The translations under genes were made by a program, and so were the position numbers. Source: Bog-473 sp963743785 (GTDB lineage: Bacteria > Actinomycetota > Acidimicrobiia > Acidimicrobiales > RAAP-2). Taken from it: DNA of 64,000 nucleotides. The stretch lies in NCBI GenBank assembly GCA_963743785.1, contig CAVURD010000036.1:36656-100655 (forward strand), in the 5' to 3' direction. Shown here piece by piece: positions 17,461 through 25,617 of this stretch; within the stretch, counting starts at the first letter, position 1; each line of letters starts with the position of its first letter. Under the pieces are notes generated by a model that had not been told where the DNA came from, ran no database searches, and saw only the letters and a program-made list of their open reading frames with translations.

Positions 17461-18485
17461 ATGGCTGCGCCCGCTCGTCTCGATCGACTCGAACGCGTCA
17501 CGGATCTGGTGCTGGTCCTGCTCAACACCCCCCATCCGCTGACGCTGGAGTCGATCGCCTTCCAGGTGCCCGGTTACCCCGAGGAGCACGGGGCGAAGCG
17601 GCAGGCCTTCGAGCGCGACAAGCGGTTGTTGCGCGATGAGGGCATACCGGTCCTGACGCGGTCCCTGCCCGGTCAGGAGCAGTTCGGGTACCTCATCGAC
17701 CGCGAGGCGTTCTACCTGCCCGATCTGGCGCTCGAGCCCGATGAGCAAGTTGCGCTGCAGCTGGCCGTTGCCGGCGTCCACCTGGGCGATCCTAGTGGTC
17801 GAGATGCTCTTTTGAAGTTGGGCGCCACCGGGTTGGGCGACGTCCGCCCCATCGCCTCACTGGTCCCGCCCGACGCCCTGGTCGACCTCTTCGAGGCGGT
17901 GCGGGTGCGGAGTGAGACGTCGTTTTCGTACCGGGGAGGGACCCGGCGGGTGGCGCCGGCCGGTCTCTGGTTCCGCTTCGGCCACTGGTACCTGGTGGCG
18001 TGGGATCTCGAGCGAGAGGGCGTGCGCACCTTCCGGGTCGACCGGGTGCAGGGTTCGGTCAAGCGACTGGGCCCGGGGAGCGCGGCGGTGCCCGAGGGGA
18101 TCGACATCCGGGCCGCCCTGCCCGACGACCCCTGGGTGGCCGACGGCGAGGCTGACGACCACGTGGTCACCCGAATCCGGGTCGACGCCATGGAAGGGCC
18201 CCGCGTGATCGAGGAGGTGGGACGCGAGCGGGTCGAGAGTCAAGATAAGGACGGCTCGGTCGTTCTGCGCCTCTCGGTCGTCGGATTCAGCGCCATCCGG
18301 GCCTGGGTGCTGGGATTGCTGGATCACGTCGAGATTCTCGAGCCGGCGGAGTTCCGCTCCGAGATGCGGGCCTGGTTGGGCGCCATGGTGGATGAGGAGG
18401 GTGCGAAGCCGATGACCGCGGCCGCACCGGTGTCGGCCGAGCGGGCGAGCGCCGAGCCCGGCGGCCGAGCCGGCGGGGTCGGGCC
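17461..18485 (+). CDS. pafB: WYL-domain transcriptional regulator, PafB-like
   Basis: An N-terminal helix-turn-helix (LDRLERVTDLVLVLLNTPHPLTLESIA, then KRQAFERDKRLLRDEGIPV) is followed by a WYL domain around RVAPAGLWFRFGHWYLVAWDLER and TFRVDRVQG, and a C-terminal WCX-type segment. PafB and PafC activate DNA-damage genes independently of LexA in mycobacteria. The frame does not stop at the usual PafB end: it runs through MVDEEGAKPMTAAAPV into PafC sequence and becomes shifted near 18480. Either pafB and pafC are fused here, as in some actinobacteria, and one base was gained, or a stop was lost. The end given is where PafB-like content stops. The ATG at 17461 follows a leaderless -10 box. Confidence 0.75.
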
Positions 18486-18490
18486 GCGGG

Positions 18491-19435
18491 GTGCCGGGGC
18501 GCGAGACCAGCGAACGGCTGCGACGTCTGCTGGCCGTGGTGGGCTGGTTGGCCCACGTCGGCGAGGCCCCGATCGCCGACGTGGCCCAGCGCTTCGGCAT
18601 GGACGAGACCGAGCTGGTCCACGAACTGGAGTTGGCCGCCTGTTGCGGCGTGCCCCCCTACACCCCCGACGCCCTGATGGAGATCGAGGTATCGGAGACG
18701 TCGGTACGGGCCTTTCTGCCGGCCGAGTTCGCCCGACCCCGTCGGCTCACTCCGGCCGAAGGGTTCGCCGTGGCCGCGTCGGCTCGGTTGATTCTGGCCG
18801 TGCCGGGCTCCTCCGATGACGCGTTGCGGCGTGCTCTGGACAAGCTCGACCGGGCCTTGGGCTCCCACGAGGCGATGGGCGTCGACGTCGATGCCCCCCA
18901 GTTCCTGGCCGCCGTGCGCGAAGCCTGCGAAGCGGGGCAGGTGCTCGAGATCGACTATCACTCCGCCTCCCGGGACGAGTCGACGACCCGGGTGGTGGAA
19001 CCGGTGCAGGTGGTGACCATGGACGGGCACTGGTATCTCGACGCGTATTGCCGGAAGGCGGGGGACATGCGCCGGTTCCGGGTGGACCGCCTGCGCGGCG
19101 TCCACGTCGTGGAGGGGGCCGGGCCGGTCACCCCGCATGCGCTGCGGGTGGCCCGGGACGGCTTCCTGCCGGGGCCCGGTGCGGTCGAAGTGCAGCTGCA
19201 TCTTGGCAAAGGCGCCCAGTGGGTGGCCGAGTCGGTGCCGGTGCGCTCGGTGGACCGGGACCCTGACGGGCTGGCGTCCGCGGTCGTGCTGGACGTGGCC
19301 GGGATGGCCTGGTTCGAGCGGCTGCTCCTGCAACTGGGGCCCGAGGCACGGGTGATGAGGCCCGCTGACTTGACGGACCTGGGGGCACGGGCGGCTCGCC
19401 GGGTCCTGCGGTTGTACGAGGGTGACGCCAAATGA
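18491..19435 (+). CDS. pafC: WYL-domain transcriptional regulator, PafC-like
   Basis: A 314-residue second WYL protein. The N-terminal helix-turn-helix (RRLLAVVGWLAHVGEAPIADVAQRFGM) is followed by a WYL domain with the VEPVQVVTMDGHWYLDAYCRKAGDMRRFRVDRLRG core and a C-terminal WCX region. The PafB-PafC pair is thought to sense single-stranded DNA through WYL. The frame begins at 18491, one base offset from the preceding pafB-like frame. The natural start may be an ATG at 18412, or there may be no separate start if the two are fused. The WYL signature residues are substituted by WYL-like HWYLDAY, normal for PafC. No tatA/tatC or proteasome genes are adjacent, unlike the common arrangement. Confidence 0.75.
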   Translation: MPGRETSERLRRLLAVVGWLAHVGEAPIADVAQRFGMDETELVHELELAACCGVPPYTPDALMEIEVSETSVRAFLPAEFARPRRLTPAEGFAVAASARLILAVPGSSDDALRRALDKLDRALGSHEAMGVDVDAPQFLAAVREACEAGQVLEIDYHSASRDESTTRVVEPVQVVTMDGHWYLDAYCRKAGDMRRFRVDRLRGVHVVEGAGPVTPHALRVARDGFLPGPGAVEVQLHLGKGAQWVAESVPVRSVDRDPDGLASAVVLDVAGMAWFERLLLQLGPEARVMRPADLTDLGARAARRVLRLYEGDAK

Positions 19436-19469
19436 AGGGCTCCGGATCAGGGCCTGGACGGGGTGTGAC

Positions 19470-20543
19470 ATGACCTACCGGGTTGTCCAGTGGGCCACCG
19501 GCGGCGTGGGTCGGGCCGCCATGGGGGGTGTCCTCGACCACCCCGACCTCGAACTGGTCGGGGCCTGGGTCCACAGCCCGGCCAAGGAGGGCGTCGACCT
19601 CGGGAGCCTGGTGGGCCGGGCGCCGATCGGCGTCCGTGCCACGGGCGACGTGGAAGCCCTGCTGGCCCTCGAGGCGGACTGCGTCCTCTACAGCCCCTTC
19701 ATGGCCGACGCCGGCGTGGTCGCCGCCATCCTGGCTTCCGGCAAGAACGTGGTCACCCCGCTGGGCTGGTTCTACCCGCCGACCGAGGAGCGGGCGCGGT
19801 TCGACTCGGTGGCCAAGGAGGCCGGAGTCACCCTGCACGGCACGGGGATCCACCCCGGAGGTATCACCGAGCGGTTCCCGCTCATGATCTCGGCCCTGTC
19901 GGGGTCGGTGACCCACGTCCGGGCCGAGGAGTTCTCGGACATCCGCACCTACGGCGCACCAGACGTGGTGCGCGACTGGATGCTTTTCGGCCAGAGCCCG
20001 GCGGCGGCGCGCCACAGCACCATGATCGACGCCCTGGGGCACGGCTTCGGCCAGTCGGTCTACATGGTGGCTGACGTGCTGGGTTTCGACATCGACCCCG
20101 AGTTGCGCACGTCACACGAGATGGCGGTGGCCACCGCACCGATCGACTCGCCCATCGGCCCCATTGAGCCGGGAACCGTGGCGGCGCAGCGATTCCAGTG
20201 GGAGGCCACGGTGGACGGGGAACCGGTGGTCACGGCTGCGGTCAACTGGCTCATGGGTGAGGCCGATCTCGACCCGGCCTGGCGGTTCGGCCCGGCCGGC
20301 GAGCGCTTCGAGGTCGAGATCACCGGCGACCCGAACTGCCTGACCACGTTCAAGAAACTGCACCCCGAAACGGTGGCGGAGGGCTTGGTTCGGAACCCGG
20401 GCGTCGTGGCCACCGCCATGCACTGCGTCAGCGCCATCCCCTACGTCTGCGCGGCCCCGCCGGGGCTCTTGACCTACCTGGATCTGCCCCTGGTGGCCGG
20501 ACGGGCTGCCCCGGGCCTGCACCGCAGTCGCCGCCCCGGGTAG
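19470..20543 (+). CDS. NAD(P)-binding protein, DAP dehydrogenase/DapB-like
   Basis: A 357-residue Rossmann-fold protein. It opens YRVVQWATGGVGRAAMGGVLDHPDLELVGAWVHS, the dinucleotide-binding motif typical of the dihydrodipicolinate reductase-like group common in actinobacteria. The middle (GTGIHPGGITERFPLMI) carries a conserved His, and the C-terminal alpha/beta domain is complete. Members of this group are not lysine-pathway enzymes as a rule, and most are uncharacterised oxidoreductases. The start is ATG at 19470, with GGGGTG just upstream; an upstream in-frame ATG at 19422 overlaps pafC and gives a poor N-terminus. It may be cotranscribed with pafC (34-base gap). Confidence 0.7.
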   Translation: MTYRVVQWATGGVGRAAMGGVLDHPDLELVGAWVHSPAKEGVDLGSLVGRAPIGVRATGDVEALLALEADCVLYSPFMADAGVVAAILASGKNVVTPLGWFYPPTEERARFDSVAKEAGVTLHGTGIHPGGITERFPLMISALSGSVTHVRAEEFSDIRTYGAPDVVRDWMLFGQSPAAARHSTMIDALGHGFGQSVYMVADVLGFDIDPELRTSHEMAVATAPIDSPIGPIEPGTVAAQRFQWEATVDGEPVVTAAVNWLMGEADLDPAWRFGPAGERFEVEITGDPNCLTTFKKLHPETVAEGLVRNPGVVATAMHCVSAIPYVCAAPPGLLTYLDLPLVAGRAAPGLHRSRRPG

Positions 20544-20566
20544 CGGGCCATGCCCCGGGTTTGATT

Positions 20567-20620
20567 CCGGCCGGTGTGGTCCCGGCCGGCGTGGTCCCGG
20601 CCGGCGTCGTCTGGCCGGTG
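20567..20620. repeat. 15-bp tandem repeat between convergent genes
   Basis: Three copies of a CCGGCCGGYGTSGTC unit at 20567-20581, 20582-20596 and 20597-20611, followed by a partial copy. The unit contains the palindrome CCGGCCGG, so each copy can form a small stem. It sits in the 90-base gap between two convergent genes, where a transcription barrier would be useful; that role is inference. Confidence 0.6.
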
Positions 20621-20632
20621 CACCGACTCGGT

Positions 20633-21247
20633 TCAGCGTGCGCTCCGTTCCCGGCGCACCACCCTCAGCCGATGGGCGAACAGGAGCACGACGGCAACCA
20701 CGAACAACGCGGCCGCGAGGTAGCCGGCGTACTTGAAGGCGTTGAGGACATGTTGGTAGCTGGACCCGAGGGCGTATCCCGCGCTCGTCAGTGCGGTGCA
20801 CCAGATGGCGCAGCCGATAACGGTGTAGAGCAAGAACTTGGGCAAGGCCATCTCGCCGAGGCCGGCCGCAAAGGAGACGAATGACCGAAGGAGGGGGATG
20901 AACCGCCCGAAGAGCACCACGGGTTCTCCCCGACGGGCGAACCAGCTTTCGGCTCGGTCGAGATCCTTGTGGGTCAGCAGTACGTATTTTCCTACCCGGT
21001 CGACCAGAGGCCGGCCCCCGAAATAGCCGATCGCGTAGCCGGCCAGCGAGCCCAACACCTCGGCCAGCGTGGCCAGAACGATGACCACGACCAGATTGAG
21101 GTGATGAGGCTCGTTCTGAATTTGGCCACTCGCCAGCACACCCCCGTAGATGATCGCCACCTCGGCCCCGACGGGCAGTCCCATGGACGAGATGAAACTG
21201 AGGACGAATACGGCGAGGTAACCCCACGTTTCGAGAAAATGCTCCAC
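20633..21247 (-). CDS. DedA-family membrane protein
   Basis: A 204-residue VTT/DedA-domain protein. Features include an early GLPVGAEVAIIYGGVLA, GSLAGYAIGYFGGRPLVDRVG with the conserved Gly-rich re-entrant region, FARRGEPVVLFGRFIPLLRSFVSFAAG with the family's FxRFxPxxR-type signature, and a final helix followed by a basic tail. DedA proteins are membrane transporters or scramblases linked to lipid carrier recycling and membrane homeostasis; the exact lipid here is unknown. The start is GTG at 21247, with GGAGG about ten bases upstream on the minus strand. The gene is intact and stands alone. Confidence 0.88.
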   Translation of the reverse strand: MEHFLETWGYLAVFVLSFISSMGLPVGAEVAIIYGGVLASGQIQNEPHHLNLVVVIVLATLAEVLGSLAGYAIGYFGGRPLVDRVGKYVLLTHKDLDRAESWFARRGEPVVLFGRFIPLLRSFVSFAAGLGEMALPKFLLYTVIGCAIWCTALTSAGYALGSSYQHVLNAFKYAGYLAAALFVVAVVLLFAHRLRVVRRERSAR

Positions 21248-21421
21248 TGAAGGTTTGCCTCCGATTGCGACATGGCGTGTTCGCCCGTGCGACTACGTAC
21301 CAAGTCACCGACCGCCGATGCCACGCCAGGATAGCTGGACAACGATGCGGCCCGCTGGCATCGCCATCATCGTTGCCGTGAGATCGCGGAGGGGTCACGG
21401 CGCGGTCGGGCTTGCGTTGCG

Positions 21422-21604
21422 TCAGCGAACGCGGCGAGGCAGCAGGGCCCCGATGAACCAGAACAACGGCACGAAGATCCCGATGATGAACATCACCCAG
21501 TGCCCTTTGCGGATCGAGATGATGCCGAGGGTGACCAGCAACACGAAGTAGATGACGGCCCAAAGGGCGATGAAGCCGCCACTTGACGACGCCAGAAGGG
21601 GCAC
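21422..21604 (-). CDS. Small two-helix membrane protein, 60 aa
   Basis: This 60-residue protein has two hydrophobic stretches, FIALWAVIYFVLLVTLGII and VMFIIGIFVPLFWFIGALL, separated by a short SIRKGHW loop, and a basic C-terminus (PRRVR). The positive-inside rule puts the loop and tail in the cytoplasm. The start is GTG at 21604, supported by AAGGAAAGG upstream on the minus strand. A longer frame to 21637 lacks such support. No family is recognised. It lies between dedA and the relaxase gene. Confidence 0.6.
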   Translation of the reverse strand: MPLLASSSGGFIALWAVIYFVLLVTLGIISIRKGHWVMFIIGIFVPLFWFIGALLPRRVR

Positions 21605-21765
21605 GGTGTCTGCCTTTCCTTGGTGAAGCGTGATCACGGTAGCGCACTGGCCCGGCCGTGGCGGTGCGACACCATCCCCGTCGGACCTTCGCCCGTGGCG
21701 ACCGTTCTTTGACCAGGCGCTCCAGGTTGGACGCCGAAGATGGCGAGAGGACGCCAGGGTCGATC

Positions 21766-23172
21766 GTGTTGGGAGTCCACCGCATCACTGCCAACGGAGC
21801 CGACTACTACCTGGCCGACCTGGCCCACGAACTCCCGCTACCGATCGGGGCAAGGGAGGGGCGGGCCGATTGGTGCGGACGCGCCGCCGACGGTCTCGGG
21901 CTCAACGGGGAGTTGGATCCCGAGCAGTTCCGGGCCGTCCTCGACGGCCGGCATCCGGCCACGGCGCATCGGTTGGGCTCGAGCCGGACGACGGTGGCTG
22001 GGTACGACCTGACCTTTAGCGCCCCGAAATCAGCCAGTGTGCTGTTCGCCCTGGGCGGGAGCGACGTGGCCCACCGGGTGCTGGCCGCCCACCACGAGGC
22101 CGTGGCGGGAGCCGTCACCTATGTGGAACGCCACGGCCTGTCGGCGCGGCGCGGTTGGGGAGAGGCGAGGGAGATCGCTCGCACGACCGGGGTGGTTGCC
22201 GGGGCGTTCACGCACGGAGTGAACCGCAATGGTGACCCCCATCTCCATACCCATGTGGTGGTGGCCAACATGGTCCACGGAGAGGACGGTCGTTGGGGCG
22301 CGTGTGACCAGCGCGGGCTGTGGGCCCACCGGCAGGCGGCCGGCGCGACGTACGAATCACATCTGCGGGCCGGACTCTCGGCCAGCCTCGGTGTCCGATG
22401 GTCCGACGGTCCGGGCCGGAAGGCCGAGGTGCAGGGGGTCTCCCCGATGCTCATGGGCGAGTTCTCGTCACGGGCGGCCGATATTCGACGACACATGGCG
22501 CGGTGGGGATCCCACGGCGGGCGCGGCGCACGGGTGGCCTGGGCGGCCACCCGGCCACCGAAGGCGCTGGGTGTCTCCTTTGCCGAGCTGGCTTCTGATT
22601 GGGAGCGACGAGCGCGGGCGGTGGGGGAATCGGGCGCGGAACTGGTGGCCCACGCGGGGCGGCGGGTGGATACCGTGCCCAGGCCGGTGCTGAGCGAGTT
22701 TCGGTTTCGGGCCACGCTGGCCCAGACGGCCGACGGAGCGGTTCGGCGCCGTGACGTCGTCGAAGGCTTGGCGACGGCGGCGGTGAGCGGCGCCCGGGCG
22801 CCGACGCTCGAGCGCCTGGCCGATCTCTGGGTGCCCCCGACTCGTCGCGTGGGAGTGGCCGAAGAGGCGCACGCGCCGCGGGTCGTGGTGCCGGGCGACC
22901 ATCTCATTGCCGCCCTCGGGCCGCGTCCCGTGAACGCCCGCGATCACCGGGTGTGGCGGGAGGGTGCTCAGGCCATTGAGGCCTACCGACAGGTGTGGGG
23001 CGTGACGAAGAGCGCGGCTCCCCTGGGCGTCGACGGGCCGAGATGTGCCCTCTCGTCGCTCCCGGCGGCACGCCTGGCCCATCACCTGCGTACGGTGCGC
23101 ACGGTTGAGGAGGCTCGCCTCCGGTTGGGCTGGCGCGGGCCGCGAGCCTTGGAGTTGGACCGTGGACGTTGA
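21766..23172 (+). CDS. MobF/TrwC-type relaxase without helicase domain
   Basis: A 468-residue conjugative relaxase that would nick and covalently hold the transferred strand at oriT. The N-terminal TrwC domain is clear: ADYYLADLAHEL with the catalytic Tyr pair near residue 14, LTFSAPKSASVLFAL, and the three-His metal motif PHLHTHVVVANM near residue 163. After about residue 300 there is no Walker A or other helicase motif, although family members normally continue into a large RecD/TraI-like helicase. Instead a C-terminal segment (LGPRPVNARDHRVWREGAQAIEAYRQVWG) follows, like the post-helicase region of actinobacterial relaxases. This suggests the helicase was lost internally. GTG at 21766 fits the family N-terminus; no Shine-Dalgarno is visible. 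It is convergent with the coupling ATPase, with two bases between them. Confidence 0.8.
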   Translation: MLGVHRITANGADYYLADLAHELPLPIGAREGRADWCGRAADGLGLNGELDPEQFRAVLDGRHPATAHRLGSSRTTVAGYDLTFSAPKSASVLFALGGSDVAHRVLAAHHEAVAGAVTYVERHGLSARRGWGEAREIARTTGVVAGAFTHGVNRNGDPHLHTHVVVANMVHGEDGRWGACDQRGLWAHRQAAGATYESHLRAGLSASLGVRWSDGPGRKAEVQGVSPMLMGEFSSRAADIRRHMARWGSHGGRGARVAWAATRPPKALGVSFAELASDWERRARAVGESGAELVAHAGRRVDTVPRPVLSEFRFRATLAQTADGAVRRRDVVEGLATAAVSGARAPTLERLADLWVPPTRRVGVAEEAHAPRVVVPGDHLIAALGPRPVNARDHRVWREGAQAIEAYRQVWGVTKSAAPLGVDGPRCALSSLPAARLAHHLRTVRTVEEARLRLGWRGPRALELDRGR

Positions 23173-23174
23173 GC

Positions 23175-24563
23175 TCAGCGCTCCCGCCCCGTCGGCGCTC
23201 GATCACCCAGGGAACGGCTTGGTGGAAGGAACTCTCGCCACGGGCGGCGAGCATGAGCCGGGGTGAGGACGACGTGGGCCAGGCGCGAGCCCGAGTTCAG
23301 GACCAAGGCCCGTCCCGGTAGGCCCCGTGAGATGGCATCGACCGGGAATCGAGGTTCGCGAACAGTACTCACCGAACTCGACGGGCGAAGGTGGCCGCGA
23401 GGGTCGACGCTGTGGCTCACGGTGGTGGTGGCGACCTCGCGGTCACCACCCAATGAGCTGAGGATGCGCAGCGTCGACGGATCGGCGATGCCGGGCAGGA
23501 TCACCGAGGCACCGAAGAGCGAGAACCAACCGTCGGCCGCCGGGCCCCAGCGGTGCCGGGCCTGGGAGAGGTCCTGGAGGCAGGCCAGCACCAGCAGTCC
23601 CTGGCCGGCCCCCTCGCTCACCATGGCCGCCACGTCGGGAAGCGGGGCGATGTTGGCCATCTCATCGAGGGCGAGGAGCGTCGGTGCGGCGCGTTCTCCG
23701 GCGCGATCCCGGTCATAGGTGGCCTCGCGCACGTCGCCGATGACCCCGACCACGAGTGGGACAAACAACTTCTGTCGACGACCCGGCGAGCAGATGTACA
23801 AGGTGTGGGACCCCCGGCAGAACTCCTCGGCATTGAGCGATGGGAGCTCGGTCGAGGCCATGGCGCCCTCTGAGCGATAGGCGGCGAGGACGCCCGACGC
23901 GGTAGACCAGATGCTCGATTGTTCCCGAGCGTCGGTGCCCACAATGCCGGCCAAAAGATCCGTCGCGGCGGCGTCATTGCCGATATTGGCGGCCAGAATG
24001 TCCAATGGGGTCGCGCCGTCATGTCGGTCAATCCAGCGGACAACAGTGCGCATGGGCAGCGATTCGAGCGCCGCGGCGTGCAAAATGGGGGCCAGCAAGG
24101 CCCCGGCCCGTTCTGTCCAATGTTGCTCGCCCGGGGACCGGGAGAAGCCACCTTCGCCGATTCTGGCAGCGCGCACCATGGCGTCGGATGTCTGCACCGC
24201 GGCATCCCATTGACCCGCCGTCGTAAGGGGAGACCAACCAACGGGATCAACCCCATTCGGGCGTTCAATTTCACCACTCGGGTCGTAGAGAAGTGTGCAC
24301 CCTTCCTGCGCACGCGCCGCGGCGGTGGCGTGCATCACATCAGGCTTGGTCGACGTCGAAACCACCGGACCGTTGGCCAGGATCAAATTGGGTATGACCA
24401 GGGATGATGTCTTGCCTGAGCGCGATGGACCGAGGACGAGAGTGGATCGTTGTGCTCCGGCGTGGACCCACCCAGACGTCCCCTCACCGAGGTAGATCCC
24501 GTGGTCAAAATCGCCGTGCGCGGCGCGCAGTGCGGCCACGTTCTGTTGAGCGTGATCCATCAT
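23175..24563 (-). CDS. VirD4/TraG-like conjugative coupling ATPase, no membrane segment
   Basis: A 462-residue P-loop ATPase of the type IV coupling protein group. Walker A is GPSRSGKTSSL near residue 46, followed by the typical VSTSTKPDVMHATAAAR. Walker B is LLALDEMANIAPLPD near 290, followed by GLLVLACLQDLSQARHRWG with the arginine-finger region. Coupling proteins bring relaxase-DNA to the secretion channel. The N-terminal transmembrane helices and the all-alpha domain of full-size VirD4 are missing, so it may be soluble. Starts at ATG 24563 or 24560; the frame stays open to 24752 but the extra residues look non-coding. Base composition and codon use near the 5' end are less GC-rich than in the neighbouring genes. 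It pairs convergently with the relaxase. Confidence 0.8.
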   Translation of the reverse strand: MMDHAQQNVAALRAAHGDFDHGIYLGEGTSGWVHAGAQRSTLVLGPSRSGKTSSLVIPNLILANGPVVSTSTKPDVMHATAAARAQEGCTLLYDPSGEIERPNGVDPVGWSPLTTAGQWDAAVQTSDAMVRAARIGEGGFSRSPGEQHWTERAGALLAPILHAAALESLPMRTVVRWIDRHDGATPLDILAANIGNDAAATDLLAGIVGTDAREQSSIWSTASGVLAAYRSEGAMASTELPSLNAEEFCRGSHTLYICSPGRRQKLFVPLVVGVIGDVREATYDRDRAGERAAPTLLALDEMANIAPLPDVAAMVSEGAGQGLLVLACLQDLSQARHRWGPAADGWFSLFGASVILPGIADPSTLRILSSLGGDREVATTTVSHSVDPRGHLRPSSSVSTVREPRFPVDAISRGLPGRALVLNSGSRLAHVVLTPAHARRPWREFLPPSRSLGDRAPTGRER

Positions 24564-24615
24564 GACGATGCTCGCGTGAAGGCACCGGAAATTCCATAGG
24601 ACATTGCGCGTGCGA

Positions 24616-24637
24616 GCGCGACAATTTTGCGCGACAA
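24616..24637. repeat. Direct repeat GCGCGACAA x2
   Basis: Two exact nine-base copies at 24616-24624 and 24629-24637, 13 bases apart, lie upstream of the coupling-ATPase gene. They could be iterons, an operator, or part of an origin of transfer. The assignment is inference from position beside a relaxase module. Confidence 0.45.
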
Positions 24638-24699
24638 CGTGCAAATCGGCGCGCGGCGCGTGCAAGAAAGATGGTCCGGAGTGACGGTGATCGTGAGTG

Positions 24700-24720
24700 C
24701 CAATTGGCGCGCGCAATTGG
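24700..24720. repeat. Inverted repeat CCAATTG-7-CAATTGG
   Basis: Perfect seven-base arms at 24700-24706 and 24714-24720 flank GCGCGCG. The symmetry suits a dimeric regulator or a relaxase recognition hairpin. It lies in the gene-poor interval 24564-25070, which is rich in GCGC words. Confidence 0.5.
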
Positions 24721-24788
24721 AGGATGCTTGACCTGAGCGCGATAACAACCAAGAATGTATGTACCCGAAGTGTTAGGGAGGGTTGATT

Positions 24789-24920
24789 ATGTGCTGCGAC
24801 GAAACAACGTGCAGCGCGCGAGGCGAAGATGTCGGATTGCCGATTGAGCGCGCTATGCGAAACCTCGGCACGTCAATTGCTCATGGCCTTTCGGGTTGTC
24901 GGAACGAAATGATCGGGTGA
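24789..24920 (+). CDS. Possible small Cys-containing protein, 43 aa
   Basis: A short open frame beginning MCCDETTCSARGEDVG and ending GLSGCRNEMIG, with four Cys. AGGGAGGG lies about six bases upstream of the ATG, a good ribosome binding site for this window. It is divergent from the coupling ATPase and precedes the histone-like gene. No family is recognised and composition is not clearly coding. A second short frame with a GAGGAAAAG site starts at 24931 and runs to 25080. Apart from these and the repeats, I see nothing else in the 24564-25070 interval. Confidence 0.3.
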   Translation: MCCDETTCSARGEDVGLPIERAMRNLGTSIAHGLSGCRNEMIG

Positions 24921-25070
24921 GGAAAAGTCGATGACTCCACTTCATGTCTGTCATTCGTTTCGGTTGCAAGAGAAATCGGTGCGGCAATGCGCACGACGAT
25001 ATGCATGTCATATCGGAGTGGCGCAGGCTTCACCTCTATTCAGTGACCATGCTCCTAGGGAGGTGCACCT

Positions 25071-25523
25071 GTGGCAGTAGCCGCGAAAAGAAGGGCCCCG
25101 GCCAGAAAGGCCGTAAAACGGGCTCCAGCAAAGAAGGCAGCGAAGCGCACAACAGCCAAGAAGGCCGTCAAGCGTGCTCCGGCCAAGAAAGCCGTTAAGC
25201 GCAGCACAGCCAAAAGGACTGTGAAGCGTGCTCCGGCCAAGAAGGCCGCCAAGCCAGCACAGCCAAAAGGACTGTGAAGCGGGCGCCGGCCAAGAAGGCC
25301 GCCAAGCGCAGCACAGCCAAGAAGGCAGTGAAGCGTGCTCCGGCCAAGAAGGCCGCCAAGCGCACAGCCAAGAAGGACTGTGAAGCGTGCTCCGGCCAAG
25401 AAGGCGGCCAAGCGCACAGCCAAGAAGGCTGTCAAGCGCACGCCGGCCAAGCGGGCAGCCAAGCGCTCGCCGGCCAAGAAGGCACGTCGCGCTCCGGCTC
25501 GTAAGGCGGCGAAGCGGCGCTAA
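25071..25523 (+). CDS. Histone H1-like Lys/Ala-repeat protein, frame broken in repeats
   Basis: About 150 residues made almost entirely of repeats of the type VKRAPAKKAAKRSTAKK, giving roughly 17-18 residue (51-54 base) units. It ends ARRAPARKAAKRR. Such proteins bind DNA non-specifically, like the basic tails of histone H1 or mycobacterial HU. The start is GTG at 25071 with a strong GGGAGG at 25058-25063. The frame breaks near 25255 (one base lost: AAGCCAGC for AAGCGCAGC in the sister repeat) and is restored near 25375 (one extra base in AAGAAGG). Comparing repeat copies makes both errors visible. Repeats invite polymerase slippage and misassembly, so either explanation holds. It ends at a strong hairpin terminator. 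Confidence 0.75.
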
Positions 25524-25575
25524 CCAGCGACGCCGTCAAGCGGCGTCAAGCAGTACGTTCCTCCGGGAACGGGTG

Positions 25576-25604
25576 AAGTCGGGGGCCTTCGGGCCCCCGA
25601 CTTT
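25576..25604. terminator. Bidirectional hairpin terminator with TTCG loop
   Basis: A 12-13 bp stem (left arm AAGTCGGGGGCC, right arm its complement) closes on a TTCG tetraloop at 25588-25591. It lies in the 94-base gap between the convergent histone-like and PIG-L genes. The plus-strand side is followed by TTT then GCCATTT, a weak T tract. Confidence 0.75.
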
Positions 25605-25617
25605 GCCATTTCCGGAT

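Noticed and set aside
20112..21794. 560-residue minus-strand frame covering the end of the dehydrogenase gene and dedA
   Set aside because: Low-complexity Arg/Pro-rich translation; the real dedA gene occupies another minus-strand frame.
25055..25477. Leu/Ala/Phe-rich repeat frame on the minus strand resembling a membrane protein
   Set aside because: It is the reverse complement of the Lys/Ala repeats; the plus strand has the ribosome site and terminator.
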